From Sapria himalayana (lineage: Eukaryota; Streptophyta; Magnoliopsida; Malpighiales; Rafflesiaceae), in contig JAREIK010002645.1 in the NCBI GenBank assembly GCA_029783825.1, positions 1,513,538 through 1,577,537 on the forward strand: DNA of 64,000 nucleotides. The letters run 5' to 3'. Positions 24,901-40,600 of this stretch are shown here, piece by piece (position 1 is the stretch's first letter; each line of letters starts with the position of its first letter). The notes beneath the pieces were generated by a model. The model was not told the DNA's origin, did no database searches, and saw nothing but the letters and a program-made list of their open reading frames with translations. Made by a program: the position numbers and the translations under genes.

Positions 24901-27900
24901 AAATCAGATTCTCAATGATTGCTATAGTTAATACAATGCCTTCTACAATTTGTAAATTGTATCTAATTGTGTTGCATGAAACCTAGTTAGATACTACATA
25001 TACAATGTCTTCTCAAGGTTATAATGAAGAAATACATGTTTAATGCTTAATGGATGTATCATTCAACTATAATATGTAAGAAAAATAAGAATTTGTACTG
25101 AAGTCATATTAGCCACTGAAGAGTAAGTACCCTGTTGGTTTTTACTAAATATGGGTGAATTATTTCACTATAAGTCTTGTCTTAAGGTGATTTATCTACT
25201 TATTTGAATCTCTTTTCACCATGAACACTTATGTGCAACCAACAAAAGATTTTTCTTTGTCATAATACTAGTTTATAAGTTTCATTAGAATAGATGACAT
25301 GCATCTATTTCATCATGTCATTGTCTATGCAGGAATAGATAATACCTCAAATAAAAATTTGATTATCTTAGTATCATCAAAAATAATAATAAGAGAAACA
25401 AAACAAGAAACATGACTATAGTACTATAAAACATGTGAAATTGAGTGTTTAGTACAAATATCTCAATTTTTTTTTAATATTATAATTAAAAGGTCAAGAT
25501 CAGTGAAATTGGCGGCAAGATCCTTTGCTTCATTAGTAGGTTCATCTCTGGTATAAGTAGACTAGTGTTTTTCTTCCTTAGTATAAACTTAAAGTTCTGG
25601 TTAGTCAGGTCTCCTAGTTATCAACTCAATATTAGTTTATATTAGTAAAAAAATACTTATATCCTATTTGGTTACTCAAAACTCTATATGTCAACTTGTC
25701 CGATATAGCAGATTGATTAATGATAAAGTTAGTGTATCTAAAAATTTTAGGAGTCAAGTTATATAGTTTATTTTCATGTTTTAAGATCTGAAAAGTTATA
25801 TGTTGAGAATGATAGAAGAGGATATTAGATTGATGAGATAACTTTTAATAAAAAGCATATCTCAAAAAAATTTTGTAAACACTCAAGTAGGATTGTATGT
25901 TATGTTTTAATCAAATAATTAATTTTATTTTCAGCATTTATATTCTAATGAGGTGTGTTGACACATAAAGTATAATATATAGTCTTATGAATAATACAAT
26001 AAGTACTAAATCAATCTAACATGTTATAATATATTGGTACTTTTTAATTTTTTAATATTTTTATTAAATTAATTTATTATTATTATTTTTAAAAATCTAA
26101 AAAAATTGAAAAATTAAAAAATTGAGATATATTTTGAATAGTTATTAAAAAATTGATAAAATACCCAAAATTATCTATGGTACAATTATAAAGTTACAAT
26201 TGCAAAAGTGATTAAATACTACATGTCGGGTGCTCTCATAAATAATAAAAAAAAAGATACAATTATAATTTATAGTATCTTCTATATAGCTAGTGCATGC
26301 AAGTGCAAAATATTAGTCTTGGAGAAAAAAAATAATGAGGTATCTTAAGATTTTCATGAATTTATTTATGAGTTGTTTTGATATTTGAGATATATATTGT
26401 AGTGATAGTCTCATCATGAATATTCTTAGTAACAAAAAATATTATATTTTTATATATTTTGTTCACTCATAAAATATTGAATTTGAGGTTATATACCTTG
26501 TTGTCTACTTATCACAAAAAAAAATATTAGGAAAAGAAAGTGAATAATTATTCTCTTCAAATAAATGTAATATCAATGATATCTCAAAAGTAATGGTCAG
26601 CAATGAATTAAACTCTGTATTTTTATTGGGTTTCAAAATAATTGTATGTATATCATTTTTTCAAGAGTCAATATTATCTGTGAAATATACAAAATTTTTA
26701 TGATATATCTCATCTAGGTGTGAGTAAGTAACAAAGAGATCTTAAGCCCGTGAGACTTTATCGCATACATTAGTATGTGAAGAGCTGCGTGAAAGTAAAA
26801 ATAGTTAGGAGAATCTAATAAATGACTAATCATATCAATTGCATATGTTATATCTAGTTGGTTAATAAATAGATAATTAATATTTAAAATGATTCTCTTA
26901 TAAATAGTGAAATCTGCTAGATGTGTCATATTAGATATAAAGTTAATACATGTGTTACTTTTTTATTTATTTTATTTTTATTTTTGATATTTTTGACGTG
27001 AGCATCAATTGTATCTCAATAATGAAAGTCAATGCACTCAACCTTTGATTTTTCTCAATTATTTTTATTTATTATATAAGAGTATCAATTGTATGATATT
27101 TTCATATTGCATGTTTATTTTTTATGTATTTCAATTTATAACATGATCTTAGAGCAATAAATGTTTATGTAGGCAAGGGTTTACTAGTCCTAGAAGGGAT
27201 ACAATAACGTGTAACAAAAAAAAAGAGGAAGTGTGGGTAGGCAAGGGTTTATAGCGCTTGCACAGTGAGTTGCACACACACAGTGTGGGCAAATGCATGT
27301 GTACAGTGAGTGGTGTGGGGGCAATAAGGGCGTTAGGCACGTGCCATTGGCCACAATAGGCATTCAGTGGTGGGGCACGACACATAATCCGTTATTGTTT
27401 TTTATTAGCAAAACCTAGTCGATGCATAGTGCACGATGGCAAAAGACATCTTATGGAAGCAAAAAACAGTGGCTAGCTGTGCACGTGGAGGTGTCTAATG
27501 GGCTGGGCCAGACTGGCCCAACTTGTTTTTTGGTGGCCCAATCGGGCCACCATGCCATGCCGGTCTGACATGGCTCTCCGTCCTAGCTCATACTTGGGTC
27601 GGGCTGGGTCGTACCATGTTTTTCATGCTAGAATAAAAAAAAATCCAGCTGGATTCTCGGGCAGGTTTACCGTGCCGTTAGGCCAAGTACACGGGCCGTG
27701 CCTAGCCTGGCATGAAGCATGGCTTGTGCTGGCCCAACACGGCACGAACTGTGCCAAGGGTTGCCCCGACCCAGCTCGCGGCACTGTTCCAAACGGTGCC
27801 AGGCTTCAGGCCGCCTGTTTCGTTCGGCCCGTTGACATCTCTATGTGCATGACAATATTTTTATAGAATCCCTAACTCTGGTTCTAAAAGATTTCTAAAA

Positions 27901-30900
27901 AAATAGAATGACAAAAAAAAGAATTGAGTGTTGTTTTTTGTATTTTTTTTGAGGAATAATATTTTTGTATCAATAATATGGATTATCACAATATAGATAG
28001 ATATAAGAGAATATTAATTTTGTGTACTCATTGCAAGAGAATAATACACTCTATAAATAATTGTTGGATATTATTTCTAGAGAAGTGATAGATACCACTG
28101 CACAATAGTCAGAGAGGCAAGCTGACTATTGGAGTCATCCCAGATTTTTCACAAAGGTCATTCACTATTTTACTTACTTAAGATGAGTATGTAAAACTCT
28201 TCTTCTAAGGTTTTATCATATCATTTAATTCTTTTATGTATAATTAATTATTTTATCTACACTTTTATTTCATACTCTTGGATTGTCAGCACATGAGCAA
28301 ATATTCATATCATTAATAAGTATATTTTATTTTTTATGTTTTTTATGTTTTTTATTCTAAAAATATTATTGTACTAAATCATAAATATTTGAATGTCATT
28401 AGATATGTAGATATCTAACTTAATTCTTTTTTACTTCTCCATGTCTTACATATTATGGAGTATTTTTTTAGTTTAATTTATCTGTGTTATTTTTTCAAAC
28501 AACTAAACATTAGTTGTTTAGTTGAGTTGAAAATATTTTATTAGTCTTACATTTTTGTTTAGTCCAAGTAAAGACTCATGTGATCTGATATATTTAACGT
28601 ATAGAAATCTAGTTAGATTTGACCATACATAAATTTAGGTATTTGATCACCCTTGTTGAATATCTCTATTGTCATAGATTTCATGTTTTTTTTTATTTTT
28701 AAAATTTTTCACAAAATGATAAAACGTTTATCTAGTAAAAATATTAAAAAATTAAGAAATAATAAAACAGTAAAATATATATCATATTGATTTAATATTT
28801 ATTGTATTGATCATGAGATTTTATATCATATTTTCTTTAACAGCACATCTCAAAAAATTTGATGACTAAGAGAAATAATAAATATTTAATTAAGATAATT
28901 CTGATATTCTTACTTGAAAGAGTATTTTAAAATATTTTTAGTGAGATGTTTTAACTAAAATTTATCTTATTAAATAGATATTCTTTTTTATTATTTTTCA
29001 GCACATACCATTACATATCATGTAACATGGAGATGCTATTCAACTTGCTTTCTATAGTTTTTAGATGTGCTTATTTAGTGATTGAGCACTTTTTAGTACA
29101 TAATAAGTTGATGTCTAAGGTCATAAGACATTTTTTTGGTAACTCTAGTATGCATAGAGGTGTCAAAATAGGCAGTATCGTATTGGCATGACCCAACACC
29201 ATGTGGCGTGGTTTTGCCACCGTGTCATATTAGGCACGACATTGTATGATTCTTATGTCGTGTTGGGCATGACATGAAAATTAATTGGTTAAGCATGGCA
29301 TATGGCCTGCATAGTGCAGGGCCTTATCGGGCCTAGAATAGGAGGTGTTGGTTTAGGCCAATTTGGACCAACACGAACTAGTTTTTATGGCCTATTGTGA
29401 GACTTGGACTTAGGCTGTCGAAACTTACTTAAGTTTTAAATTTCAATACAAATTTAAATTATAAATTGTGATTACCTAATTGTGACTTCAAAATTCATAT
29501 TATGCTTTGATATTTTGTTTGGTTCAAATAAAAGATTAAAAATTTTATTTAATTTCAATAAAGTTTTAATAGAACAAATACAGGATATAAATAATATGTA
29601 AATAAAATTGAAAAAAAAAGTATTAAAACATAAAATAATAAAAATTATAAAGTATAATTTAATCTATTATCCAATACATTAATAGATAATAGTGTATAAA
29701 TCAAAATAAAAAAATGATAAAAAAAACAAGACTAGCATTGTAACATAATATCAGTATCACATAAATTAAGAATTATCGAATGATTAATCGGTGTCTACGA
29801 GATGGTACTATGGATGGTGATGTAGATCATCATCATCATGAATGTGTTTGAAGATGTTCATGTTCTGAATATTTTTGATTTCTATATCTTATGAATCATC
29901 ATTTGTCATTATCTCTCGTGTTTTATCCTGAATACTTAATTTTGAATTTTCTCAGTCATTCATGCATGTAAGTATTTCTATGATATCTGGTTGTAATTTT
30001 GATCTCCTATCTAAAATAATATTGATTTTCACAAAAAAAGTAAACCTTGATATTTTGCTAGATATCAGAGGGGTAAGTAGATTACTTGTTATCTTAGATA
30101 GCACAGGATATATGAATTCATATAATTTTTATCATAGTATAATTTTTAAATTTTTATTTATCATTCTGTGATATTATGAAGTAGTAATTGGTATTTAAGT
30201 ATAAAGATAGTTTATTTTTATTCTTCGAATTACATTGTCATTTGTCTTAGCCTAATTGAATAGAGAAGTCATTATGTTTGAATATGATATTCATGTTTAT
30301 TCTTAGAGCATGATTATTATTTTCATATATTGTATTATAATATTAAAATAAATCAGTTAATTTTTTATGAATGAAATCATTCAGGTTGATGACCTGGTTC
30401 ATGCAAATTGATATGTATATCAAAAATATATTTTACTTTTATCATTTTAACTTAAGATCAATACAAACAATCAAACAATACATAGTAAGATTATAAGATC
30501 ATTATTATACATACTTGATTTTCATTTCAACAATCATGATACTAAATAGAGGGTTATCTTTATACTTGTTAAATATATTACTAATGTTATATATATATAT
30601 ATATATCTAAGTGCAATATAAGTGTTGTGAGGGTAAATAGTTGAACACATATTTGGTGTGTCATAAAAAGTCTTTAAAAATTTCAAAAATAAAATTTTTG
30701 TATCATAGCTTGAATCATTAATAATAAGTTTATCACTCTTAAAATTGACGTATTTGGATATTACATATTAGTAATCATCACAAAATTTCAACATAAGGTA
30801 AGTATAATTTTAATGGTATCTCATATATATAATTTTTTCATTTTTAGTCCCTTAGACAAACATAGGTTGATAGACTCTTATCTTCTAAGCATTTCAAAGT

Positions 30901-31624
30901 ATTTTAGAGAATTTTTTATTTTTTTTAATATGCTAATAATAATTTTTATTTTTATTTATACTATGAGGTTAATCATGTGAAACATACACCTAATATGAAA
31001 TATCTCATCTAAAACTTTGTCTTTAATATTTTTAACAAATATACTCATAAGTAATAACTATTTCATTATTAGAAACATTACCAAAAATGATGCTAAATAC
31101 TCTATTTTGAATTTTATATTTTTAAAGATCCATATCATACACTCATATATGTTTAAGTCATTATGAGAATGGAGAATCTCAAAAAATCTTAAGATTTTTT
31201 AATTAAATTTTTATTTAGAGTTTATGCAGTAGGTGATGAGGCAAACAAATGATGTATCATCATGACTAGTCCATAAATATCCACGTCACTAATAATGTTT
31301 TATTAATTTTTTTAAATTTATTAATTATTTATTATTTTTCTAACTTATAATATTTTATTATATCATTCTTATTTGTGCACATAAAAATTTTATAATAAAT
31401 AGGTTGGAAGCAAATCAACATAATATTATCCTAGGATTTTTTGAAATTCTAATTGGGAGGCTCATGATTGTAATTAGTTTGATTATATCTTTTCTCTCAA
31501 ATTCATTGTAGTATATGAAGAGTACCAACGAAACTGAACTAGATTTAACTTTAAAGATCTCATTGCTAAGTTGGTATTTTGGTTGGTATGCCTTTTTAGA
31601 TGACCAATCTCTCACATACTCATA

Positions 31625-31658
<34 letters not shown>

Positions 31659-34600
31659 ATGATTCGTCATTGATATTTCTAGAATTTTTAGTTTTTATTA
31701 TTTTAAAGTATGTCTATATTATTGATATTTGACTAGCTTTTTGTTTTTAGGTGATATATGAATTTTAGTCGAAGTAATTGAAGAAAATCTAATTTTGGTC
31801 TTGAATTTTTCAGCAAGATTATCATTATTATCTATATCTATTCCAATCTCAATTTCATTATTATTAAATTTATTATATGATATTTTTTATAACTAATTAT
31901 ATTTTTTAAATAAATTATGAAAGTAAAAGAAAAAAAACTCAAACAAATAAATAAGGAAAAAACTAGTACATTACCACATATCATTTAGTTGTAAATTCTA
32001 ACATTGAGGTAAGTTGAAGTGTTACACAGACACATCATCTAGCTTGTATGCATAACCATAAGTTATAAATCAAAAAAAAAATATATATGTAATATTTATA
32101 TTTTAAATGAGAAACTAGATAGTTAGAACTCAAAATTGAGAGTGATTGAGAGAGCCAGAGAGAGCAGAAGAAATTTAGAATGAAAAATATAAATTTATTC
32201 TTTTTTTATTAGATAAAAAGAAAATTCTGAATTATTAATTTTTTTATAATTTTTTTTTTGATTTTTTTACTTTAATATTAACCAGAATTATGATTGTCAT
32301 TCGATTCTGATCATTGTAGTCGTCAAAATCAATTTGACCGTTGCTATAATATTATATATATATTTTTTTATTTTTTTTATTTTAACTATTAAAGGGTCAA
32401 TAGGGACAACGACATGCTGTTATGAAATTCAAGTGGTTGCTCCATATACATTTGATCCTCAATGTTGACGTGTAAAAAAAATATTTTTAATAATTAGTTG
32501 GAGTACCGTCCACCTTTGTGATGTTACTAGTTAAATGAAAATTCATTTTGAGATCATCTTGGCCATTTGAGAGAAAGTATCCTGGTATCCTATTTCAATG
32601 ATTTGAGTAAATTTACTTGTGATATGTTTTAACTTAAGGTATTATGTCTTTCCTTTTATATTAGTCTTCGAAGAGGATTCACACATGCAATCAACAATAG
32701 ACCTCTCCCCGTAGATCGTGGTACTAGTTTTTATGTTACATTGAAGTGAATAATATATATATCTTCCATCATTACATGTTGCAATCATGGGTGAGATAAT
32801 ATTTTATAAGGAGTCCTAAGTGTCCTATTTCATTCAAGAGAAGTGCTAAAAGAAAAGGAGAGAAGAAAATGCATATGCGATAATACATGTTTAATTGGAT
32901 GGCGAATATAACTTTTTTGTCCTTATTGGAGAGTGATCGAAAAGTCATAGTCAAATAAGTCTGCCATAGGATCTAGTTACTTGTTAGATTAGTCTATGGT
33001 TTGTTCAGATTGTATGTGTAAAAAATTAGTTCTAAATATATCTTTTAGGCTCTTCCTCTTTTTATGCTCATTAAAAAAAAAAAACTCATTAAAATTTCAT
33101 TAAAATTTCATTAAAATTCTATTATTTTCTCATGAAAAATATTCTTATCCTCTTTGAGAGTTTGAGTATTCAAGGGAAAAGCATCTCAGAACCTTTGTTG
33201 TTAATTTGTTGCATGCCAAAGATAAATTGTGGATAAAACACATTTTCAAAAATTATGAGAGGTAAACTAAATAATTTCTCTACAAGTGACTGGATCTGAA
33301 AGTGCACATGATGAGAAATGACAAAAAAAGACATTCAGTTGATGAAGTAATTTGTAATTAAAATTGTCTTGCCAAAAATACTACCGGGTAATTTTTTTTA
33401 AATAATAGTATTTTAGTCGTCTCATCCAATAATCTGTTCTTTTATTCAGCTGTCTCATTTTGTGAGGGTGTATTGACACATGAAACATGATATATAATAC
33501 AATGATTCATACATTATGTACTAAACTTGTATGACATATTTTATAATGTCTTATTATTTCTTATTTTATTAATATTTTTATTAAAATAATATTTTATTAT
33601 TTTATGAATTGTTGGAAAGATATAAAAAATATGTGATCCATTACTAAACAAAAATGCTTAGGTATATCATGAGCAATCATTTATGAAAGAAAACAAATAA
33701 CTAAAGTATTTTGTAATAATATCTCTATTAAGTCTATATATATATATATATCACATCTAATAGGTTCATACTTACACTGGGATGGTCTATATAATAGGAA
33801 GTTTTGTTGTGTTTTTCTCTCTAATAAGCCCTATACATTATAACAAAGATATTTTTAATATTAGGATAAAATATTCTCAATTTGACAGTGATGGATTTTC
33901 AAGATGAGAATGTATAAGTATAAGTAATGAGTCTAACACACTTAAATTATTATATTATATTAGAACCATAAGGTGAAAGATATATAGTCTATTATTTTCA
34001 GTTAAAAAAAAATTATCAAAATCTTCTGATCATACTAACAAAAATTAGAAGAAGAGAGAATATAATTAGAATTAAATTGCATAAAATGATAGCTTATAGA
34101 AAAAATGTTAACAGGACAGTAATGAATGAATAAGATACGTGTCTGAAATAAAGAATACTATTGTATCAATATTTTTTGACGGATTGCCGTTGAATATGAT
34201 AATTTTCAAAAAATATGAATGAAATATAGTAAAAAAAATGATCATCTATAATATGATTATTATTAATTCATGTGTGAATAACCCATGAGCATGAAGTAAT
34301 GAGACAAGACATAAAAGAGTAAAACCCCGGAGATCAAGAGAAGTCTATCGCTATGGTGGTAGAACTCTGTGTGAACTCATATATGTCTCTACTATGACCT
34401 ATCTTCTTACAGTGTGTGCTTTGAAGCAGTGCTCTCCTCTGCCTACCTCTGTAATGGCAATATCTCTCCATTGTCAATGAACTATTGAAATTTAGGTAGG
34501 TTTCCAAATATGCTATTAAAACTCAATTAAATCTGTCCTCACAAATGAACAGTAAATCTCAATTTTGTGTGAAATTTTAAAAATGTCAGAAACCCTAAAT

Positions 34601-37600
34601 TGGGGAAATCCGCAAAACCTAATCTGGGATTTCTTGAAACCCTACATTCGGGATTGTCGCAAAAAACTTTATTTCTCTTCCACAGTATGCCTGTCAAGCC
34701 TACACTAGCAATACCTCAACTGGTGGTACGATGCTTCTGTTTAGAACATGTGCCTCCACTAGCAAAAAACTTTATTTCGTACACAGTGTTTGTGTGTGTG
34801 ATGAACACCACATCATGTGCATTTTTTTTCTTTTGTTCAGAACATGTGCCTTGCACTATGCTAACACATTGCATATCTTCTTAATCATGATAGTTAATTG
34901 TTTTCAAATAGTCATTGTGCATTTCTACTTGAGGCGTGCCTCAGCAGCCAGACAATCTTTGTATCTTGGTGTGCTTTATATTTTTGACTTCATAAATCTG
35001 ATAATGTAATTTGTCCCTGGCGGCATATTTTGGAGGCTAAAATGGACGAAAGTTTAAGGCCGTTGGTAAATGATGAGAGTGAAAATGTTCTTTAATTCTT
35101 ATAACTGGATCACTAGCTGTCTTTTTGCTGCACACCTTGTTCATTACGTGTGCACAATGGAGTTCTTTATTGCTCCTCTTTTGTGCATTCACACTGGCTA
35201 CTTTTGATATGCTATTATCAGCTGGCGTGGGCTCCACGAGGAAATGAAGTTGGACATGCAGAGAATCTGGATACGAAACATGGGAAGAGATGATAGATGC
35301 ATTAGTGATAATGGGAAGGAGGTAAAACTAAAATGTGGTTGGCAGATTTCTTTCTTTCTTAGACCCATGCTCCATCATTGATAAATACTGCCTGCAGGCT
35401 AGGTTTCCTTACTTAGATGAAGATGTTGTTAGAGTTCTTCTGGATGTGCCTTTATGGGAAATTGCTGACCTTGATCAACCTAGTGGAGTGGGAGATAAGA
35501 AGCTTCTGAGAGAGGTCACCATATGCCAACTCTGTATCATTTTTTTAAATCCCTGTATCCTCTCATCCCTAAACTCATCTTATACTATATATCTGCCCAT
35601 ATTTGAGCCCTGGGGCTCTGGGGTTGGAGCAGGTAAGGCCCCCATTACACTAGTATGGATAGAGCGATTATTAATGTTAATGAGTTGCTGCTATAATTGT
35701 ATATTGGTTGTCGGTCAAAAATTTGGTTGTTACACCTAAAAATATGTTTTCTAATTCTTTGCAATGATGTTAAAAGATTACCAATGCATTATTAGTGGCC
35801 CACAGATATAAGTTGTCACATAAAATAAAACTTAAGCGTGTCTGTGACCAAATCTATAAGAAAGATGTTTATTGTTCAAAAGAAAAGATTAAGGGATTTG
35901 ATCTTTTTTTTGTAGTTTAAATTTATTGAAAATAATGCATAAAAACATCTCTATAAATCTCAATTTAATTACACTAATCATTATACAAGAGCAACTGAAT
36001 GACTAATTAAAGTATAAGCATCTTGGGCAACTTACATATTGGGTGCTTCCACACAACAAAGTATGTAAATATTTAGAATAATGATAGATATAAATCAAAT
36101 CGCCAAAAAACATAACATACATATACAAGGAGAATCATATGTAAAATCATAACCTGGATAGTGACAATGCACATATTATGTGCCCTCATTTATAAACTAC
36201 AAAGACAGACAAAGGAACAAATAAACATAAAATAGTAATATTTTTGACGTTGAATAAATATCTAGAATACAAATTTTGAAAGTGAAAAAAATATGCTGAG
36301 TTTTTTTGAAAATCATTGTGAAGATGTCAAGTAATTAATTTATTGTAGGAATATATGTTATGACAATTATTTTATCTTGATTTTTTTTTTGAGAAATTAA
36401 TAATCAATCATATACTGCTTCAATTACTTGTGAAATATTTGATTAAAAATTATATAATTTACTATTTGATTTTGATAATAGAGAGTGATAGGAAAAATAA
36501 GTGGGTACCTAATCTCATCAATAAAGTATTCAAAAAATCTGGTAAATAATTATTGTCATTACTTTGAACTCTGTGGCTATTTTGGATTCATGACTATTAT
36601 CTGTCTCATATTTTTTTAGAAAATTATTGTCTATCAAAAAATTATAAAACTTATAATAAATCGCATTTTAGTTCGATTTGATATTCAATTTAAATCAATA
36701 AAAATGATTAGTTGAATGTGTATGTGATTATTGAAAAAGATACTAATATCTAAATTTTTTTTACATATCTAACTCTGCGAAGAGCTGTGTGTCCATATTA
36801 GCTCGTTATAGAAAATTTAAGGAATAACTTATTATATTGATTGCTTAACTTATATTTAGTTTGGTGATAATTAGATATTTAATTTTTTATATGATTTTTA
36901 TACATGCAGTAGAGTTAACTAAGAGATTGTATCAGATATGAAATTAATATTTGACTTAATAATAGTATTTATTGACATATAATTCTAAAAATTAGTATAT
37001 GTAAGAATATTTATTTATATTTTCTATATGATAATATAATATCTTTTATGGAGCAAGTCATCTCTATACAAATAAAATATGTCTCCCAAAATAATTTGTT
37101 TCAAATTGTGGTATAATGTAACTATTCGAGTTGATAAATTTGTCATTTTAATTTTTTTTAAAATAACGAGTAATCTATACCATATAGAGGTGTCAACCGG
37201 GCCGGCTCGGCCCTGCCCGGCACGAGGCACGGCACGGTTCGGCCATGCCTGGGCCGGCCCGACACGAGAAAAAACCGTGCCCAGGCCCGTGCCTGCTCGG
37301 GTTAGGCACGAGCCGTGCCGTGCCTGACCCGGCACGGTTCGGCCCGTGGCACGGCACACCGGCACGGGTTCGTCTCGTGTTGGTGTCACTCAAGCCTACT
37401 GCCTACAGGGCACAGGCTACCCGGCGAAAGACCCACGCCCCTCCCGCAAAAAAGACCGCGGGTCGGTTCTGATTGGACCCGACCCTCAGTCCCACTTCCA
37501 CGAGGCCCAAAGTCCCGAACCGACCTAGATCCCCTATTCCCCCAAAAATAAAAAATAATAAAAAAATATATTTTCAGTCGTTGGATTCGCCTCCAACGGC

Positions 37601-40600
37601 TAGGGGGCAGAATCCAACGGTCCTCATGATTCTACCCCCTAAAAAATTAATAAAAATTCAAAAAAATAAAAAAAATATTTTTTTTATAAAAAATTAATAT
37701 CTTTAATCTATAAATTCTACTCGTCTCCCTTTAACATTTATGTTTTTCAAAAACATAAATTCTCTCAAATTGTTCTATTTATCTCTCAAATTGTTCTATT
37801 TATCTCTCAAAAATCTTGCTTATCTCTCTCGGGCCTCGGGATTTTGGCATTCGGCTTGGATTTTCGTGTATCTCGACTTGAGTTTTGAATATTAGAGCTT
37901 GACTGTGGTACACCGTGCACGTGACCGACCTCACTGTTTTTATCGGGTAATTTATTTTACGGTTTTTTTAACTTTCTCTCTCTATAGTTTCTCTCTCTAG
38001 ACCAAAATTAAGAAAAATAAAAATCATAAAAAATGACAAATACAACTGAACATATTTAAATTTAGAAAATGAAAATATTACACAGAGGTCTGAGGCTGCT
38101 GAAACTTTGATTTCTCCAGTCGTCTCAACCCAAAGTTCTAAAAAACAAAAAACTAGGACTTCTGTAGTTTGGACTCATTTTAATATAATGACACAAAAAA
38201 ATATTAGGGGTGGGGAACAAGAAATGTCACAGTGCAAATATTATATGAGACTTTTAACATGTAATAGTTCGTTTGGGATTGTGCACCTTAAAAGACACGC
38301 CGAATTATCCACCAAAAAACATGGACCACTAGATCCTAGGCAACCCCAACTTGGTACTGCATTTTTTGAGACTGGATCGAGTTCAGTCTCAAAGTTTACT
38401 CCCTTCATATACTCCAGCGAGTTGGGTAGGGACGATATGACCAGACTTATCACTTTGATGGATCTTCCGATTAGATTTTTGAAAGATCCAAGGATATGGC
38501 GCATCATGCAGACATATTTTCAGCCCACCTATCGTAGGATTCCTAGGTCCACATCTAGGAATGACATACAAAAGATATATAAGTTAGAAAAATAAAAAAT
38601 AATTAAGGAATTTATGGCATATTGTGGAGTGATATCCGTGATGTCCGATATATGGACAAGTCATGATGAATCTTTTTATGCATGTCTCACCAGCCACTAT
38701 GTAGATTCTAACTAGACAATCAATAAAAAAATTTTAGGATTCTCTGAGATTCTTCATTCTCATGATGGCCCGGCCATTTTTGAATGTATGATGAAAATTT
38801 TTAGAGAATATAAAATTCATAATAAAATTTTTAGTGTCACATTCGATAACGTATTTAATAATGGAGTAGTGATCAATATGTTTGTTAGAAATATTAGAGA
38901 CGCATAATTAGGAGAGATTTTTCATGTCAGATGCATGTGTCACGTGATTAACCTGATTGTTCAAGTGGTATGAAGGTCTGTTCCTCCGTATTGGATAATA
39001 TACGTAATGCATTAAAATATATTCGCACTCCTCGCAGACAACAAGAGTTTGGTAGTCTCTATTTGTCTGCGAATCTTAAGAAGAAGAAATTCCAATCGAA
39101 TGTAAGACATCGTTGGAATTACACGTACCTGATGTTAGAATCATGTGTTGGATACGAACACGTGATATCCGATTACGTCAATAGTAAGAGTGACGAACTT
39201 ATTATTGACGACACTGACTGGGCTTCAGGAATTTTATTTATGAAATTCCTGAAGATATTTTATGACACGACGAATATGTGTTCGTCGGTTTATATGCCCA
39301 CCACTTGTATTGTACTCTGGTGCATATGCAACATTAGTAGCATGTTTAGGAAGTATCGAGCTGACCCGACACTTAGCCATATGATTGCAGAGATGAAAAC
39401 CAAGTACTTGAAGTACTGGTCCACCGTTCCATCTATTTATTGCCTTGCTGCATGCATGGACCCTAGGGTTAAGGTGGAAGGGGTAGAAAACATCATGACT
39501 TACATTTCCTCGTGCATGAACCTGGAAGACTCACCTGAAGAGTTCATTCATGAGAAGTTGACTGACCTGTTCACATACTACAATACTAGGTATGGTGGTG
39601 ATAGTAGTGAGATTGTGATTACGTACATTGATACCTTATTCGGAGATGATGATTTTTTCATTCAGCTAGTGAGGGGGAAACGTTGGGGTGGACCATCACA
39701 TAGGAGCGAGCTGTCTCGGTACTTAGATACCGATTACTGCTCAATCCTATCATATTCTGATACTAAGAATTTTGATTTATTATAGTGGTGAAAATCATAT
39801 GAGTCTACCTTTCCCATGCATTCTAGGATAACACGGGATCTACTGACTCCTCCGGTGTCGAGCATAGCATCGGAGTCTGTTTTTTCTGTTGCAGTGAACG
39901 TAATTTCAGATAGTATATCGAGATTACGTCCAGATATGATTGAAGCCTTGACTTGTTTGAAAGATTGGAAGGATTCGATGTTTAGCATTCATGATCGTGC
40001 TGGAGCTGGGACTGAGACTGGGACAAGGACTGCAGTCGCATCCACATCCACTACGATGACGGATGAGTTGATTGCTGATGATGATGATCCATATGATACT
40101 AATCTTGATGTTGCGGCTAATGATTCTCTTGATATGCCGATTGACGATTGATGATGATCTACTGTTTTTTGTTTTCGATGTTTTTTTTATTGATTGTATG
40201 ATTTGTTTGTACGTTGTGGTGAAACTGTAATTTATTTTGTTCGGACCTTCGGTTTCAAATGAATGATTGATAATTTTTCATTTGTGTTGTTTATGTTTTT
40301 TTTAATTTTTATTTTTACTAATATAATGTTTTGATTTATTTTTTTTTGTTTTAATTTTTCTTTTATAAATTAATAACTTTATTATATAATTAATAATTAT
40401 ATTAAAAATTAAACTAATTTGATATTACAAAAAAAAATTTAAACTTTGTTTTTTTAATAAATTTTTAATTTTAACATTTTTAAAATTATAAATACATAAT
40501 ACTATATAATATCTAAAAATTTAAATATATTTTAATATTTAAAAAAAAAAATTTTTCTGCCCCGAACGTTCTGGCCTGGTCCTACGGGCCAAGACCGAGC

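Noticed and set aside
30590..30606. Short (TA)n runs such as 30590-30606, 33738-33751 and 43239-43249
   Set aside because: Too short to be worth separate entries in such AT-rich DNA.
32000..32060. Possible right end and target duplication of hAT copy D (GACACATCATCTA then GTATGCA)
   Set aside because: The match to the left flank AGTATGCA is offset and the terminal repeat is too diverged to accept.
34600..35009. Two overlapping open frames of about 90 codons before exon E
   Set aside because: No known domain, inconsistent with the family's protein order, and the exon D to exon E junction is already in phase without them.
35515..35739. Read-through of exon F into intron 6
   Set aside because: The reading loses all family similarity at the GTCACC donor, and exon G restores it exactly in phase.
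37024..37551. Arg/Pro-rich open frames on both strands
   Set aside because: Located in the GC-rich left end of hAT element A, not in its transposase; several run past the element boundary.
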